Of a stretch of DNA of 64,000 bases, positions 1-9,598 are shown in pieces. The stretch spans positions 124,001 to 188,000 of the forward strand of contig NHNW01000006.1 of the NCBI GenBank assembly GCA_002786025.1, given 5' to 3'. This stretch comes from Zasmidium citrigriseum. Lineage: Eukaryota; Ascomycota; Dothideomycetes; Mycosphaerellales; Mycosphaerellaceae. Both the position numbers and the translations under genes were made by a program. Below the pieces are notes generated by a model that saw only the letters and a program-made list of their open reading frames with translations, was not told where the DNA came from and did no database searches. The stretch's first letter is position 1; every line of letters starts with the position of its first letter.

Positions 1-393
1 TACAGTCTTCCCATCACGGCCTTGAATCGATGAGGCATGTTCCTTGATGTCGGCGGCCTGGACTGACACGTGCTTTGGGGAGAAAGTGTCAGACCATCAT
101 GTGGCTTGCGCCTCCTTGGCTTGGACCAATGCGCAGCCTTGGGGGCGTTGCAAGACCTACATCTCCATAAAGAGGCTCGTGCGTTTGGAACAGGTACGAA
201 GGGACATGGTACTTACTGTCAGGCCATCGCAAGCTGCGATGGGTAAGCAGAAATGGCCGTCATGAGAGCGGCTCACGGTCTGGAAGCCTACAGCCTTGCC
301 TCCCTCGACACCGCTTCACGATCCAAAGTCAGCTCATATTGAGAGACGCGAAGTTTTAAGAACGATAATTCTCATTCAGGCTTGCCCGGCCTT
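1..393. other. left-edge non-coding stretch
   Basis: I see no convincing coding exon here. It lies downstream of the minus-strand cupin gene and probably holds its 3' untranslated region plus unassigned sequence cut by the window edge. Confidence 0.4.
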
Positions 394-1142
394 CTACTCT
401 GGATGAGTTGGATCTATCCATTTGACAGTCTCAGGCTTCTCGATAGGCTCCACGTCTGGCAGGTTGACTGCGATGGCTTCGCTGTCTGACCGCATCAAGA
501 CACATTCCAGTTTCTCCTGTAGGCAGTCATATCAGCAAAGTGCTCTTTGAATATTCGAGGAAGACTTACATCGGCAGATGCATTGATCTCTTGGTGTGGT
601 ACGTAAGGCGGAACGTAGATAAAGTCGCCAGGTCTATTAAAGAGAAGTCAGCAATGTTTCATGACAACGCGAGGCGTATGCTCTCACCCAGCCTCTGCTG
701 TGAATTGCAACTTGTCTCCCCACCGCATTCGAGCCTTGCCCTTCAAGACGTAAATGACGGATTCGAGATGGCCGTGGTGATGAGCTCCAGTCTTTGCGTC
801 AGGATGGATGTGGACTGTGCCAGCCCAGAGCTTTTGAGCGCCGACTATGAACGTTCGTCAGTCTGAGTCGTTTCCAAAGGCTTGAGATCTTGATCGATGG
901 GTATTGAGGAAAGCCGGCTTCACGAGCATCGAGGATGAAAGAAGTATGAATGATGGTACGAAGAGGTCTCGAGACGCACCTCTTGCGAAATTGATAGCAG
1001 CCTTCCTGTCCATTCCCGGCGTCTGAGGCGTATTTCCATCGAGACTGTCAGAGGGAATCACTCTGACTCCAGAGTTCTTCCAGTCGTCCGGAGGTGGGTG
1101 CTCGAGGTCATGGTGGTGGTGATGTTCTGAACTTGATGCCAT
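394..1142 (-). CDS. small cupin-domain protein
   Basis: Four exons fit: complement(394..516, 570..633, 688..844, 980..1142), giving 168 residues with canonical GT-AG introns. The middle holds the cupin metal-site motif HHHGHLE followed by a beta-barrel pattern (VIYVLKG, then PGDFIYVPPYVPHQE), which is the two-motif signature of a single-domain cupin. Cupins of this size bind a metal through the His and Glu residues and act as dioxygenases, isomerases or sugar or acid binders; the substrate cannot be read from sequence. The N-terminus carries a five-His run. The gene ends about 1 kb upstream of the end of the amino-acid permease on the same strand. The start at 1142 is the only ATG that keeps the first exon open. 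Domain call firm, function unknown. Confidence 0.8.
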
Positions 1143-1465
1143 TGCTCTCTTTCAATCGTACAGCGATCAGGGTCAGCGATGCAGCTGTAGTATGAGCAGC
1201 TATCGCCTTTGTACCAGAGAAACAACGTGTTTTGTTTGTTATCGGTCTCGCCATAGTGGAGTCGACTGAGGAGAGAGCTTCAAAGTGGGGTCGGCTAGGA
1301 TTCAAGGCGCGAGCAGTGAGAGATTAGATAGCCGAAGAGGTTTCTCAGCAACATGAATATTTGCGAGTGATGAATACACTGCCAGAATTGTTGTTCTGGA
1401 GCTTCGTTCCGTTCCGTTGACGAGTTCATATACGTACAATTGAGTAGGCCACCTGCAGGCCATCG

Positions 1466-3594
1466 CTACTCCCAAATATGCCGAATCTTCTGCCATCCCT
1501 TGAACTCCCTACCAGGCGTCTCTTCTGCTATACACTCTTCCAATCCAGTGTGTAGATCGACTTCCATAGGAGGATGTGCCCAGGGGTCGCTCCAGGTGTA
1601 AATTCGATGGCCAACGTAGAAGACCAAGAACAGAGGGATGCCGACATAAGCTGTCATGAACGCCGACACGCTCCAGTTCTGCGGCCAGAACACGGTGAAG
1701 CCATTCACAAGCAGCAAAACGAAGAAGCAGACCATTGCGAACCAGCTACCGAAAGGCTGGATCTTGGAGTGGTAGGGCAGCTGATCGTAGGTAATGCCCT
1801 GCGCTTTGCAGGCTTTCTGGAAGCGGATGTAGACGATAGCACAGCAGATCCAGCTGATGAATCCAGAGGTGTTGGTCAAGTTGACTATAAGCAAAGGGTA
1901 GAAGGTCAGTAGATGCCAGAAATATGTTGCAGGATGGCTTTTGCCCTTCATACCGAACCAGTTGAAGACCACAGCGCTAGAGTTAGCAACGTTGAGGTAC
2001 GCGAGTGCGCAGAATAGAGAGCTCGCAATGACGGCCATGTACGGAACGCCGTTCTTCGTGCAGGCCTTGAAGTATTTTGGTGCGTTGCCGCTCAAAGCCA
2101 GTGCGTAGAGCGATCGTGAGGAGAGGAACAGGAAGGAGTTGCCGGAACTCCAGGCTGAGATGATGATACCAGCGTTGATGACGGAGTCCAGGGCTGGTAT
2201 TCCGGCGTTCTTGATGGCTACAACGAAGGGTGAGGAACCGGCACCAGCTCCACCGCTGGTAAGAGCGGGAGCGTCAGAAGGGCAGATGACGCCAATAGCG
2301 AGGACGGAGCCGACGTAGAAGATCTAAGGACAACGGTTAGTACACGTCTTCAGACACCAGGCAAGAGCACTCACGATCAGGCGCCAGATGTACCGGCGAC
2401 CAGCGGTTGGCAAGTTGCGGCGGGGAGACTCCATCTCGCCTCCCTATGTTCTCCATCAGCAACCTTATTTCTCTTTCTCCTTCTCAGCGACTCACCGTTG
2501 CCACGAGTAACTCGGGAGCGAATGAGAACGGGAACGCTGAGAGGACGAGCGTGGATAGTAGTGCCACGAATCTGCCAGTGTCGCCGTCTGCCAGATACGT
2601 ATTCGCTGCTCCTGGATTCTTCCAATCTGCGTTCAGGTCAGTAAGTTTCTTTTTGAGAGGCTTGTAAGATCGACGTACATCTGAACCCCAATCGATCTTT
2701 GTCTGGGCCACCGCCAACTGATTTTTAATTAGTGCCAATGTCACTCGTGTATGTAGAGCTTCACTCACAGAAAAGCACAATCGACATGAGAAGCAAGCCG
2801 ATCATCATGATGACTTTCAAGCCTGCGAACCTGGAAGTACACAGTCAGCTCGCTGTTCCCTTCAACATGGTAGTGACTAATGATCTCACCAGAACTCGGT
2901 CTCGCCATAGAACTTCACAGGCAGAGCGTTCAATCCGACGATCACGACGATCATGATCGAAACCCAAACGGCGATGTTCACAGGCGCATTCCAATACCTA
3001 GAAGTAGTCAGTGAGGGTCCCAGGCGCACAGTTCTGGCACACTTACTCAATGACAAGACCAGCAGCAGTAATCTCGTAAGGAACCAGAATGCCCAAGCTG
3101 TAGAAGTACAGCCATCCCATCGCGAAGCCAAGTGACCGGCTCACATAGCGCCATCCGAACAAGTTCATTGAACAGCCTTTCGTCGGAATCCATGCTGAGA
3201 GCTCCGTAATTCCGCTAACGATACACCAGACAAGCCAGGACATGAAGATGTAGGATCCAAGGATGAAAGCAGGACCTCCTCGGGCAAGTGTCTGACCACT
3301 TCCAACAAAAAGTCCTGTGCCAATAGTGCCACCAAGAGCTTGAATGTATTAGCATCAATGTCTCAGACTGAGCTTGTATCTCAACGCACCAATCATCTGA
3401 GCATGTCGGCTCTTGAGTCCTCGCTGTGTAGATTCATAACGATCGTCGAAGACCTCTCCCGTGAGAACATCTCTGTCGACGACACTGCTCTTGCGGCGAT
3501 GCGTTCCATCTTCGTTGGAGCTGGCAGGATTGATCTCGTAGGATCCAGTCTTGTAGTCCGGAGCGGTTTTCTCGAGGTCGTATGAAGCTGCCAT
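1466..3594 (-). CDS. amino-acid permease, AAT family
   Basis: Nine exons fit: complement(1466..1884, 1954..2323, 2375..2443, 2496..2626, 2679..2717, 2769..2830, 2890..2997, 3047..3338, 3390..3594), 564 residues. The protein has a hydrophilic cytosolic N-terminus, then the family's first-membrane-segment signature (GGTIGTGLFVGSG). About a dozen hydrophobic segments follow, with the usual GFRYWKNPGA loop and GEMESPRRNLP after segment six. It is a plasma-membrane proton-coupled amino-acid importer of the Gap1/Dip5 type; specificity cannot be told. An ATG 33 nt upstream (3627) is in frame, but 3594 gives the more usual short N-terminus. The intron inside the FNWF-VNLTNTSGF stretch was placed because removing it restores a conserved segment. 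Its promoter faces the degenerate repeat tract. Confidence 0.9.
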
Positions 3595-4555
3595 GGCTGG
3601 GCACGGTATCGTATCCGGCTTGATCAACGAAACACAGTTGCACAGAGGAGCCCGCTCTTTTGATTCAAGGCGAGGATACGAGAGATATAAGAAGACATGG
3701 ACATTTGCCGAGCAATGGTGCTTCGCGAGTCCTACCTAACACTACTTCACCTCTTGGCTGTCCGGCCAAGCTGTGGCTAAGTCTCCGGATCATCTCCTTC
3801 GATACAGACCTCCGCCGCAGGGATCACGGCATATGTGAGACGTCTGAGGGGCGCTGGTTGGTGAGAAGACGAGAGCCTTATCTTCGGCCAAGCCTCCAAA
3901 GATAAAGGATCCAGCGATGTGGCGAGTGCTGACATTGAAGCGATATTTGGTGAACAGGATGAAGGGCATTGATGAGTGTTGTCAAGGTCGTTGGGGTTTC
4001 AAGAAGAGAAAGGTAGGGCAGATGTGGAATCTGCTGTTCGAGAAGAGCAGTGGAAGCTGCGAAAGTTCGTTTAGCGCGGCGTTTTCGTGTCGGTCATGTG
4101 ATAGCGGAATGGGAAGTGAACTCGCTCGGGATCTGGCTCCTCTCCACAACACATCGCCCAAATCAGGTACGATTCGAATCGCATAATCGCACGTGTGATC
4201 TCCAGCCATCCTTGCCATTCAGCGTGTACTTGCCCTCTGAGGTTAATGGTACCAAGACGCCAATGCTCGAGATAAGGGGAGGCGACCTCACCGAAGAACG
4301 TCCATCGCGGCGGACCAGCTTCCGCAGCGTTCTCGCGCTTCACTTCCGTACGTACATGTAATCAAAAGAAGCCATATGACGATGAGGATGCAAAAGACGG
4401 GCAAAGGACAAATGGATACACCACATCGATGACCACCCGAGGTTGCCTCGACGTACAGACTCTTCGCGCATCGGAATGTTACGCGAGTACATCAGGACAA
4501 GGGTCACTAGTTCCCGGCTTGCCCGCAAAGAGTTTGGTGTAAGACTGGGGTGATA
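3595..4555. other. upstream region of permease, no gene seen
   Basis: About 0.95 kb between the permease start and the AT-rich repeat. Open frames here are short and lack coding character. It probably carries the permease promoter. Base use is normal, with CA and TG present, in contrast to the adjoining tract. Confidence 0.5.
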
Positions 4556-4705
4556 GCTAATCGGTCCCAGCCGCCTAACTGCAGTTCTTCTAAGTAGTAA
4601 TCGTTATAGTTAGTAAGCTAGCTTCTAAAGGTGTTATAGATTAGTATATTAAGAAGTAAGTAGATTAAGGGTTAAGGACTATATATATAGATAATAAGAG
4701 ACTCT

Positions 4706-5600
4706 TTACTAAAGCGTATATCTACTATTAGCGTTAACGACGGCCTGTATTCGAGCTAGTATTATATTAATATACTTCTTAATACGATCGTTACTAATAG
4801 AGTTATAGATATTAAGGATTACCTAGGCTAGGTTACGTCTACTTAGCCTATTACGCCGCCCTTCGATAGCTCGCTTAATATTGTTCTAGAGGTTCTTAAT
4901 TAGATTAAGATTAGGTAAAGAGGGTAGCTAGTCGTCGATAAAGATTATTCTATATATAGCGAAGTTAGTAAGGGTATTACGAGTAGTATAGACCTTTACG
5001 CTATCTTACTAGAAGATAGGTACGCGCTAGTAAGAAGGAAGAGCTAAGGGGGGGTATAGTTAATTAAGTGCCTTATCTATTCGTAGTAGTTCCTCGTAAG
5101 CGGCTAGTACGACGTAATTATAATATAATTTAGAGGTAATATTACCCTATTTACGCCGCTATAGAATAAGAGGTCCTTTACCGAGTAGTCTAGAGATATA
5201 GGCCTATATTATTTAGTAAGGAAGGCGTTAAAAGCGCGGCTATAAGTAAACGTCTAGGTTACGCTCTATAGGCTAGCGAGTAATATAAAGGCGCTCGTAA
5301 GAGCTATTACGGATAGTATACTTATTAGACTAAAGGACGAGGTTCTAGTCGGCGATAGTCTAGTTAAGGTATCTTATAGCCTACTTAAAGCGTAGAAGGC
5401 GTATATTATCGTCTTAAAACGGACGAAGCCGAGTAACGTAGCAGCGATATCTATACTTCCTTATAATCCTTAAAATAGTCTATAGTAAGTAGCTAAGATT
5501 AAGGGTATCTCGAATCTCTTTAAACGTTATCCTTCGTATTATAGTATTCTATATAATAAAATCGACAATTATACGCTCTTATATATCCGTATAGAGTCTA
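4706..5600 (-). pseudogene. decayed Tc1/mariner transposase (DDE superfamily)
   Basis: Reading the minus strand in one frame from about 5600 to a stop at 4706-4708 gives a transposase core interrupted only by TAA and TAG. In order: a helix-turn-helix-like N-terminal part ending near TRLRPF; LVL-stop-SNKYT, where WSDE is expected, so the first catalytic Asp reads Asn; LLGKGPLILWRRKWG-like and ITSKLYYNYV segments with Trp codons now TAG; VPIF-stop-stop-DSVKVYTTRNT, whose Asp codon at 5003-5005 is intact; and LPNLNLIKNL, where the catalytic Glu of the family PDLNPIENLW motif is Lys (4895-4897), 35 residues after that Asp. Stops fall where Trp or Gln belong (TGG to TAG, CAA/CAG to TAA/TAG), as RIP predicts. 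The protein cannot be active. The true 5' end is unknown; the same frame continues with only TAA/TAG stops to about 6290. Confidence 0.85.
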
Positions 5601-6923
5601 TAGTTATAGCGGCGGTTAGGCGAGTAGATATAAATAAGCGTATAAAGCTCGTTAAGTCGATTATCTTACTCTTAGTATCTATATACCCTAGGTATTATAG
5701 GCTCTCGACAAATAGACTAGACGGTTATATAGGCGCGTTAAAACTAGTTAGCGATAGCTCGAAGGCTCTAGTTTACTATATAATAGAGGTCTTTAATTTT
5801 AGATCGAAGTCGGTAGAGGAGGACTACTCGGCGGAATATAGCGGCTTCTAGAGGCTCTCGTATAGCGATTTCGTACGCTAGCGGGCTAGAACTTATCCCG
5901 ATTAATAGATCCGATAGTAAAGGTAATACTAGCTAGCTAGTAGGTTAATTAGCGAGTAGTATATATAGTAAAGGAGGAATAATCGAAGGAAGCTATTATA
6001 ATAAAGAGCTCTCTAGATCGTTAGCGCGTCGCGCTAAGAAGTAGGCCGTACGCGGACTAGGCTCGATTCGGAATAATAGTTACTCGATTAGGCCTAGCGT
6101 AGAACTTAAAGCTAGAGTAGCTACTTCCGCTATATTAGAGTCTATATTAGAAGTACTACCTATTAAATTAATAACCTCTACCGCTAGCTAAAACTAAGCT
6201 ACCGCCTATCGCTACTCTTCCTCTATATCTTCCTTATTATTAGAGATATATTCTAGCGGATCCTCGTACTTTAGAGGCGGCGTATTAGGCGTAGGTATTA
6301 CTAAAGACTCGATAGCTAGCTAGAACCTCGGATTTTAGCTTATAGTACTATATAGCTACGGTAACCGCCTTATACTAGGCCTAAGAGGCTAGAAGCTACC
6401 TAGCGGAGGTATTAGAGCGATAGAAGAGCTTAGACGGATAGGAAAGGGTACTAGATCGAAGGCTACTAGACTAGTACTATAGCTAGTCTATAAGAGGGTG
6501 TTATAAGAAGCTAGGTATACTAATATAGACACTATTACTTACTAGAGCGGCTAAGAGATTACGTAATAACCTAAGGGTATAACGGCTATTCTTACTCTCG
6601 TTAAGAGCCTCTAATAACGCTAGCCTTTAGAAGTTAGCTAGTAAAGGGCAATATACCGCTAGTAGGTTAGTATAGCGTTAATCGTAAAGGGGTAGCGCTC
6701 CTCGGCCTCGAATTATACCTATATAGTACTTCTATCGTCTATAGCGGGTATAGTATAGATTAGAGTAATTATAACTATAAGGGACCTCTTCTTAAGACTA
6801 CGACTACTACTACTACTAGCCTCGAGGTATTATTAAGAGCTAGAAACGATATTACGACTATAATACCTTTATACTAGAAACTAGGCCTTATATACTATAA
6901 CCCTCGTATATATAGGATATTCT

Positions 6924-6975
6924 AATTACGTAGTATTAACTTCTATACGTAATTAGGTGTTAATACTACGTAATT
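6924..6975. repeat. perfect 17-bp inverted repeat with 18-nt spacer
   Basis: Bases 6924-6940 and 6959-6975 are exact reverse complements (arm AATTACGTAGTATTAAC). The short word ACGTAATTA recurs in the spacer and again at 7123-7131, at the right edge of the degenerate tract. It could be a remnant of a transposon terminus or a hairpin in the old element. Confidence 0.7.
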
Positions 6976-7135
6976 CGTATACTTACTTATATTATAAAAC
7001 TACCCCTTCCCTTTAGTCCTTATTCCTTAGTCCTATAGGCCCGTTATATTTTATATATATCGTTAATCGACGTAGTATCGATAGATACGCGTTAGTAGCT
7101 AGTACTAGACAATAGCGTATACACGTAATTACAAG

Positions 7136-7486
7136 CGAGCAAATCAAGGAATCCTCATGTACAAGGGTCCCACCCACGATGCCTAATATGGTCTAATTTG
7201 GCAGTAGATTTGCAGGGAAGTGGACCTCTGCCATAGATCTAAGCGGGACGCTTGTACTCGCGTAACATTCCGATGCGCGAAGAGTCTGTACAGCTTAGCA
7301 CATCGAAACTGCCTGCCCCGCCATCGTCATATGCTGGCATCGATCGCACAGAGCTCCCGCGTTGAGAGGGGGTTTCCTGAACAAGTCAAGTATTTGGAAC
7401 ATAAAAGGCGAACACAAGTATAGTAATATTTCGCATTCCTTCCTCTCCATCATCATCGCAGCCACCAGAAGACCAAAACAGCAACC
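7136..7486. promoter_or_regulatory. upstream region of the isochorismatase-like gene
   Basis: Normal-composition sequence between the degenerate repeat and the next start codon, ending in a pyrimidine-rich and CA-rich leader just before the ATG at 7487. No specific site recognised. The repeat edge sits only about 350 bp upstream of this gene. Confidence 0.4.
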
Positions 7487-8116
7487 ATGGGTGTTCAATC
7501 CTTCCGAGAGATGATCGGGGCGGGTCCCTCGACTGCCTCCCCCAGCGACTCGACCCTCGTAATCATAGACGCACAAAACGAATACGCCGAAGGCAAGCTC
7601 AAGGTCACCAATGCTCCCGAAACGCGCAAGGCGATTGAAGGTCTTTTGAAGAAGTACCGAGATGCAGGAGGCAAGATTGTACATGTGAAGCACATCGTAC
7701 CAGAGGGTGCTCCGGTCTTCACACCAAAGACGAAGCTGGCGGAAGAGTTTGATGAACTCACGCCGAAAGAGGGAGAGAAGGTCATCGAGAAGATCCATCC
7801 ATCTTCTTTCGCGGATACCACACTTCATGACTACCTTCGAGGAGTTGGAGGCTTGAAGATTGTCTTGACAGGATACATGGTATGAAGGTCATCTCAAACG
7901 ATGATGAGGACCGTACTGATGTGATCGCAGGCCCATGTCTGTGTTTCGACCACTGCTCGCGACGGAGCCCGTCTTGGCTACGATGTAGTCATCGCTGAGG
8001 ATGCCGTTGGCGATCGCGATATCCCAGGCGCATCAGGTGCTGACGTGACGAAGATGGTTATGCATGAGCTTGGAGATGCATTTGCAACAATTGTCAAGAG
8101 CAGTGATATCAAATAG
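7487..8116 (+). CDS. isochorismatase-like cysteine hydrolase
   Basis: Two exons (7487..7879, 7931..8116), 192 residues. The catalytic triad of the isochorismatase/nicotinamidase superfamily can be followed. The Asp is in [10 protein letters not shown] (about residue 28). The Lys is in [13 protein letters not shown] (about residue 101). The nucleophile Cys is in the second exon ([12 protein letters not shown]), followed by [15 protein letters not shown]. Members hydrolyse isochorismate, nicotinamide, N-carbamoyl amides or related compounds; this one is not specific enough in sequence to choose. No signal peptide, so cytosolic. The intron falls just before the Cys segment, and without it the protein would lose its nucleophile. 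It is convergent with the acetyltransferase gene at 8414-9128. Confidence 0.88.
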
Positions 8117-8310
8117 GTAACTGAAATAAAACACCAGCATTTCTACCCTCGGTGTCCTGGTCAAACCGGAAGGTGTCCCCAACGATCCCAAGTTTTTTTC
8201 GCTGAAAGTTGAGAGTGCATTAAAGTCTTCAAGGGCTTAGACTTATGTGCTAAGTTGAACAGAGCTAATCTTCCAGTCCTAGAGGAAGACTTCATCTTCT
8301 AATCTAAGAG

Positions 8311-8390
8311 GAAGAGTGAGGGACGAGATCTTCCAACTTGAGGGAAAGAGTGAGGGACGAGATCTTCCAGTAGACGGGAAGAGTGAGGGT
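8311..8390. repeat. short tandem repeat, about 34-bp period
   Basis: A unit beginning GAAGAGTGAGGGACGAGATC and ending CTTCCA occurs at 8311 and 8345, and its first half again at 8378. That is about two and a half copies, with few differences, lying between the two convergent genes. Confidence 0.75.
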
Positions 8391-8413
8391 GGATCAATCC
8401 GAGCGCCGTCGAT

Positions 8414-9128
8414 TCATCGCCGAGGATCAGCCCGCATTCTGCTCACTTCCACCGTTGCACCGCCTCCAAGAACAAAAGTCTGCCGTCCGACCTCCTCGAA
8501 ACAATGCTTCTCGTAGAGGCTTTTTGCTTCAGGTAATGCTTCTAAGAAAGCGACTACCCCTGCTTTGTGCGCCTGCTCAACGCCCCATTTCACAATCATG
8601 GACCCAGCGCCGTTCCTACGAAGCGGCTCGCGGGTGACAATGCTGACCAGTACTGCAGAATGTCAGCCACATCGATCTGTACACGCCCGATGTCTACATA
8701 CCCCAACAATGCACGTTGCCCTGCCACTCTTTTCGAGCAGCGAGACACTCGTCGTAAAACTTGAGAAACGCCTCTTTTGGGAAACCTTCAGGCCACGCCG
8801 CGGGATCGTCACGACTCTTGAGGCCTGAAAACTCCAGGTCCGCGACCTGCTCGTTACCATTCGGAAAATCGTGCCATCTGCCCATGGCAACGATCTCATC
8901 ATCATTATCGCTGTCCACGACTTTGACAAATCTCACAAAATGATCATGCTCGAGCTGCTCCTTTTGTTGCTGCAATGACCATTCTACTCTCTTCTTCGCG
9001 CTCTCATCGTCTTCGACGTTCCAGAATGCAGAGTGTGCTGGCGCTACGAGGTCACCTTTCTCTTTTCCATAGATCGATTTGGCTTGCTCAAGGTCTTGTG
9101 GATGTGCTTGTTGCAGGACGAGCTTCAT
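8414..9128 (-). CDS. GNAT-family N-acetyltransferase
   Basis: Two exons, complement(8414..8652, 8702..9128), 221 residues. The 49-nt intron has a GTATGT donor and a GCTGAC branch-like box. Joining it creates the acetyl-CoA pyrophosphate-binding loop (V-T-R-E-P-L-RRNGAGS), followed by MIVKWGVEQAHKAGVVAFLEA and LYEKHCFEEVGR, the typical C-terminal half of a GNAT fold. The N-terminal half carries the usual variable substrate part. Cytosolic; substrate unknown. It resembles the many fungal GNAT proteins of this length that are otherwise unstudied. Divergent from CDC37. Confidence 0.85.
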
Positions 9129-9598
9129 GTTGCAAAAAGATCAAGGCTGATAGATAAGTAGAACATGGATGAGGGAAACATGAAAAGTACAAACATTATA
9201 CGTCCGGTCTGTGGTCTCATGGAAGCTTTGGGGCTGCCCGATCCTTCGCAAGCACTGCGGTTTTCGCTCTTCATCATCACAGGATCGTGTTCATGGTTCT
9301 GTCTATTTCGTGCTCTCTTCGTGTCATGAACTCAGTGATGCCCTCTACTGCATCTCCACTCGCATACACTGTTGTCAAAGTCTGTGAGAACAACCAACAT
9401 GCATGTGATTGACATTGGAACCTCGTCCCCTGACGTCATGCGAGTGAATGTTCGGGCTGGAGCGGGAGGACGGCAAGTGGGGCACAGCTTGAGTTTCCAG
9501 AAACCCTGAGAAGCTGCGGTGCCTGACTGGATATCAACAACAACATCGCAGCTACAAACACGCCAACCCCAATCTAAACAAATTCGAGACGACCCAAC
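9129..9598. promoter_or_regulatory. divergent promoter, acetyltransferase / CDC37
   Basis: A 470-bp gap between two divergent starts. It ends in a CA-rich leader before the CDC37 ATG. No specific binding site recognised. Confidence 0.4.

Larger units (their letters stand above)
4556..7135. repeat. RIP-saturated, AT-rich degenerate transposon tract
   Basis: About 2.6 kb with a composition unlike the rest of the window: TA steps everywhere, CpG still common, and CA and TG almost absent. For example, I find no CA and no TG in 5101-5400. That is the fingerprint of repeat-induced point mutation, which converts CpA to TpA on both strands. Loss of TG also removes nearly all ATG codons, so no long ATG-initiated frame survives. 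The edges are sharp: normal composition returns within tens of bases at about 4585 and 7135. The left part decodes as a Tc1/mariner transposase on the minus strand. The identity of 5.6-7.1 kb is unclear; it may be the rest of the same element or a nested one. I could not identify terminal inverted repeats at the edges. Confidence 0.9.

Noticed and set aside
4556..7135. Centromere or AT-isochore interpretation of the AT-rich block
   Set aside because: The CA/TG depletion and a readable transposase explain it as a RIP-mutated transposon of only 2.6 kb.
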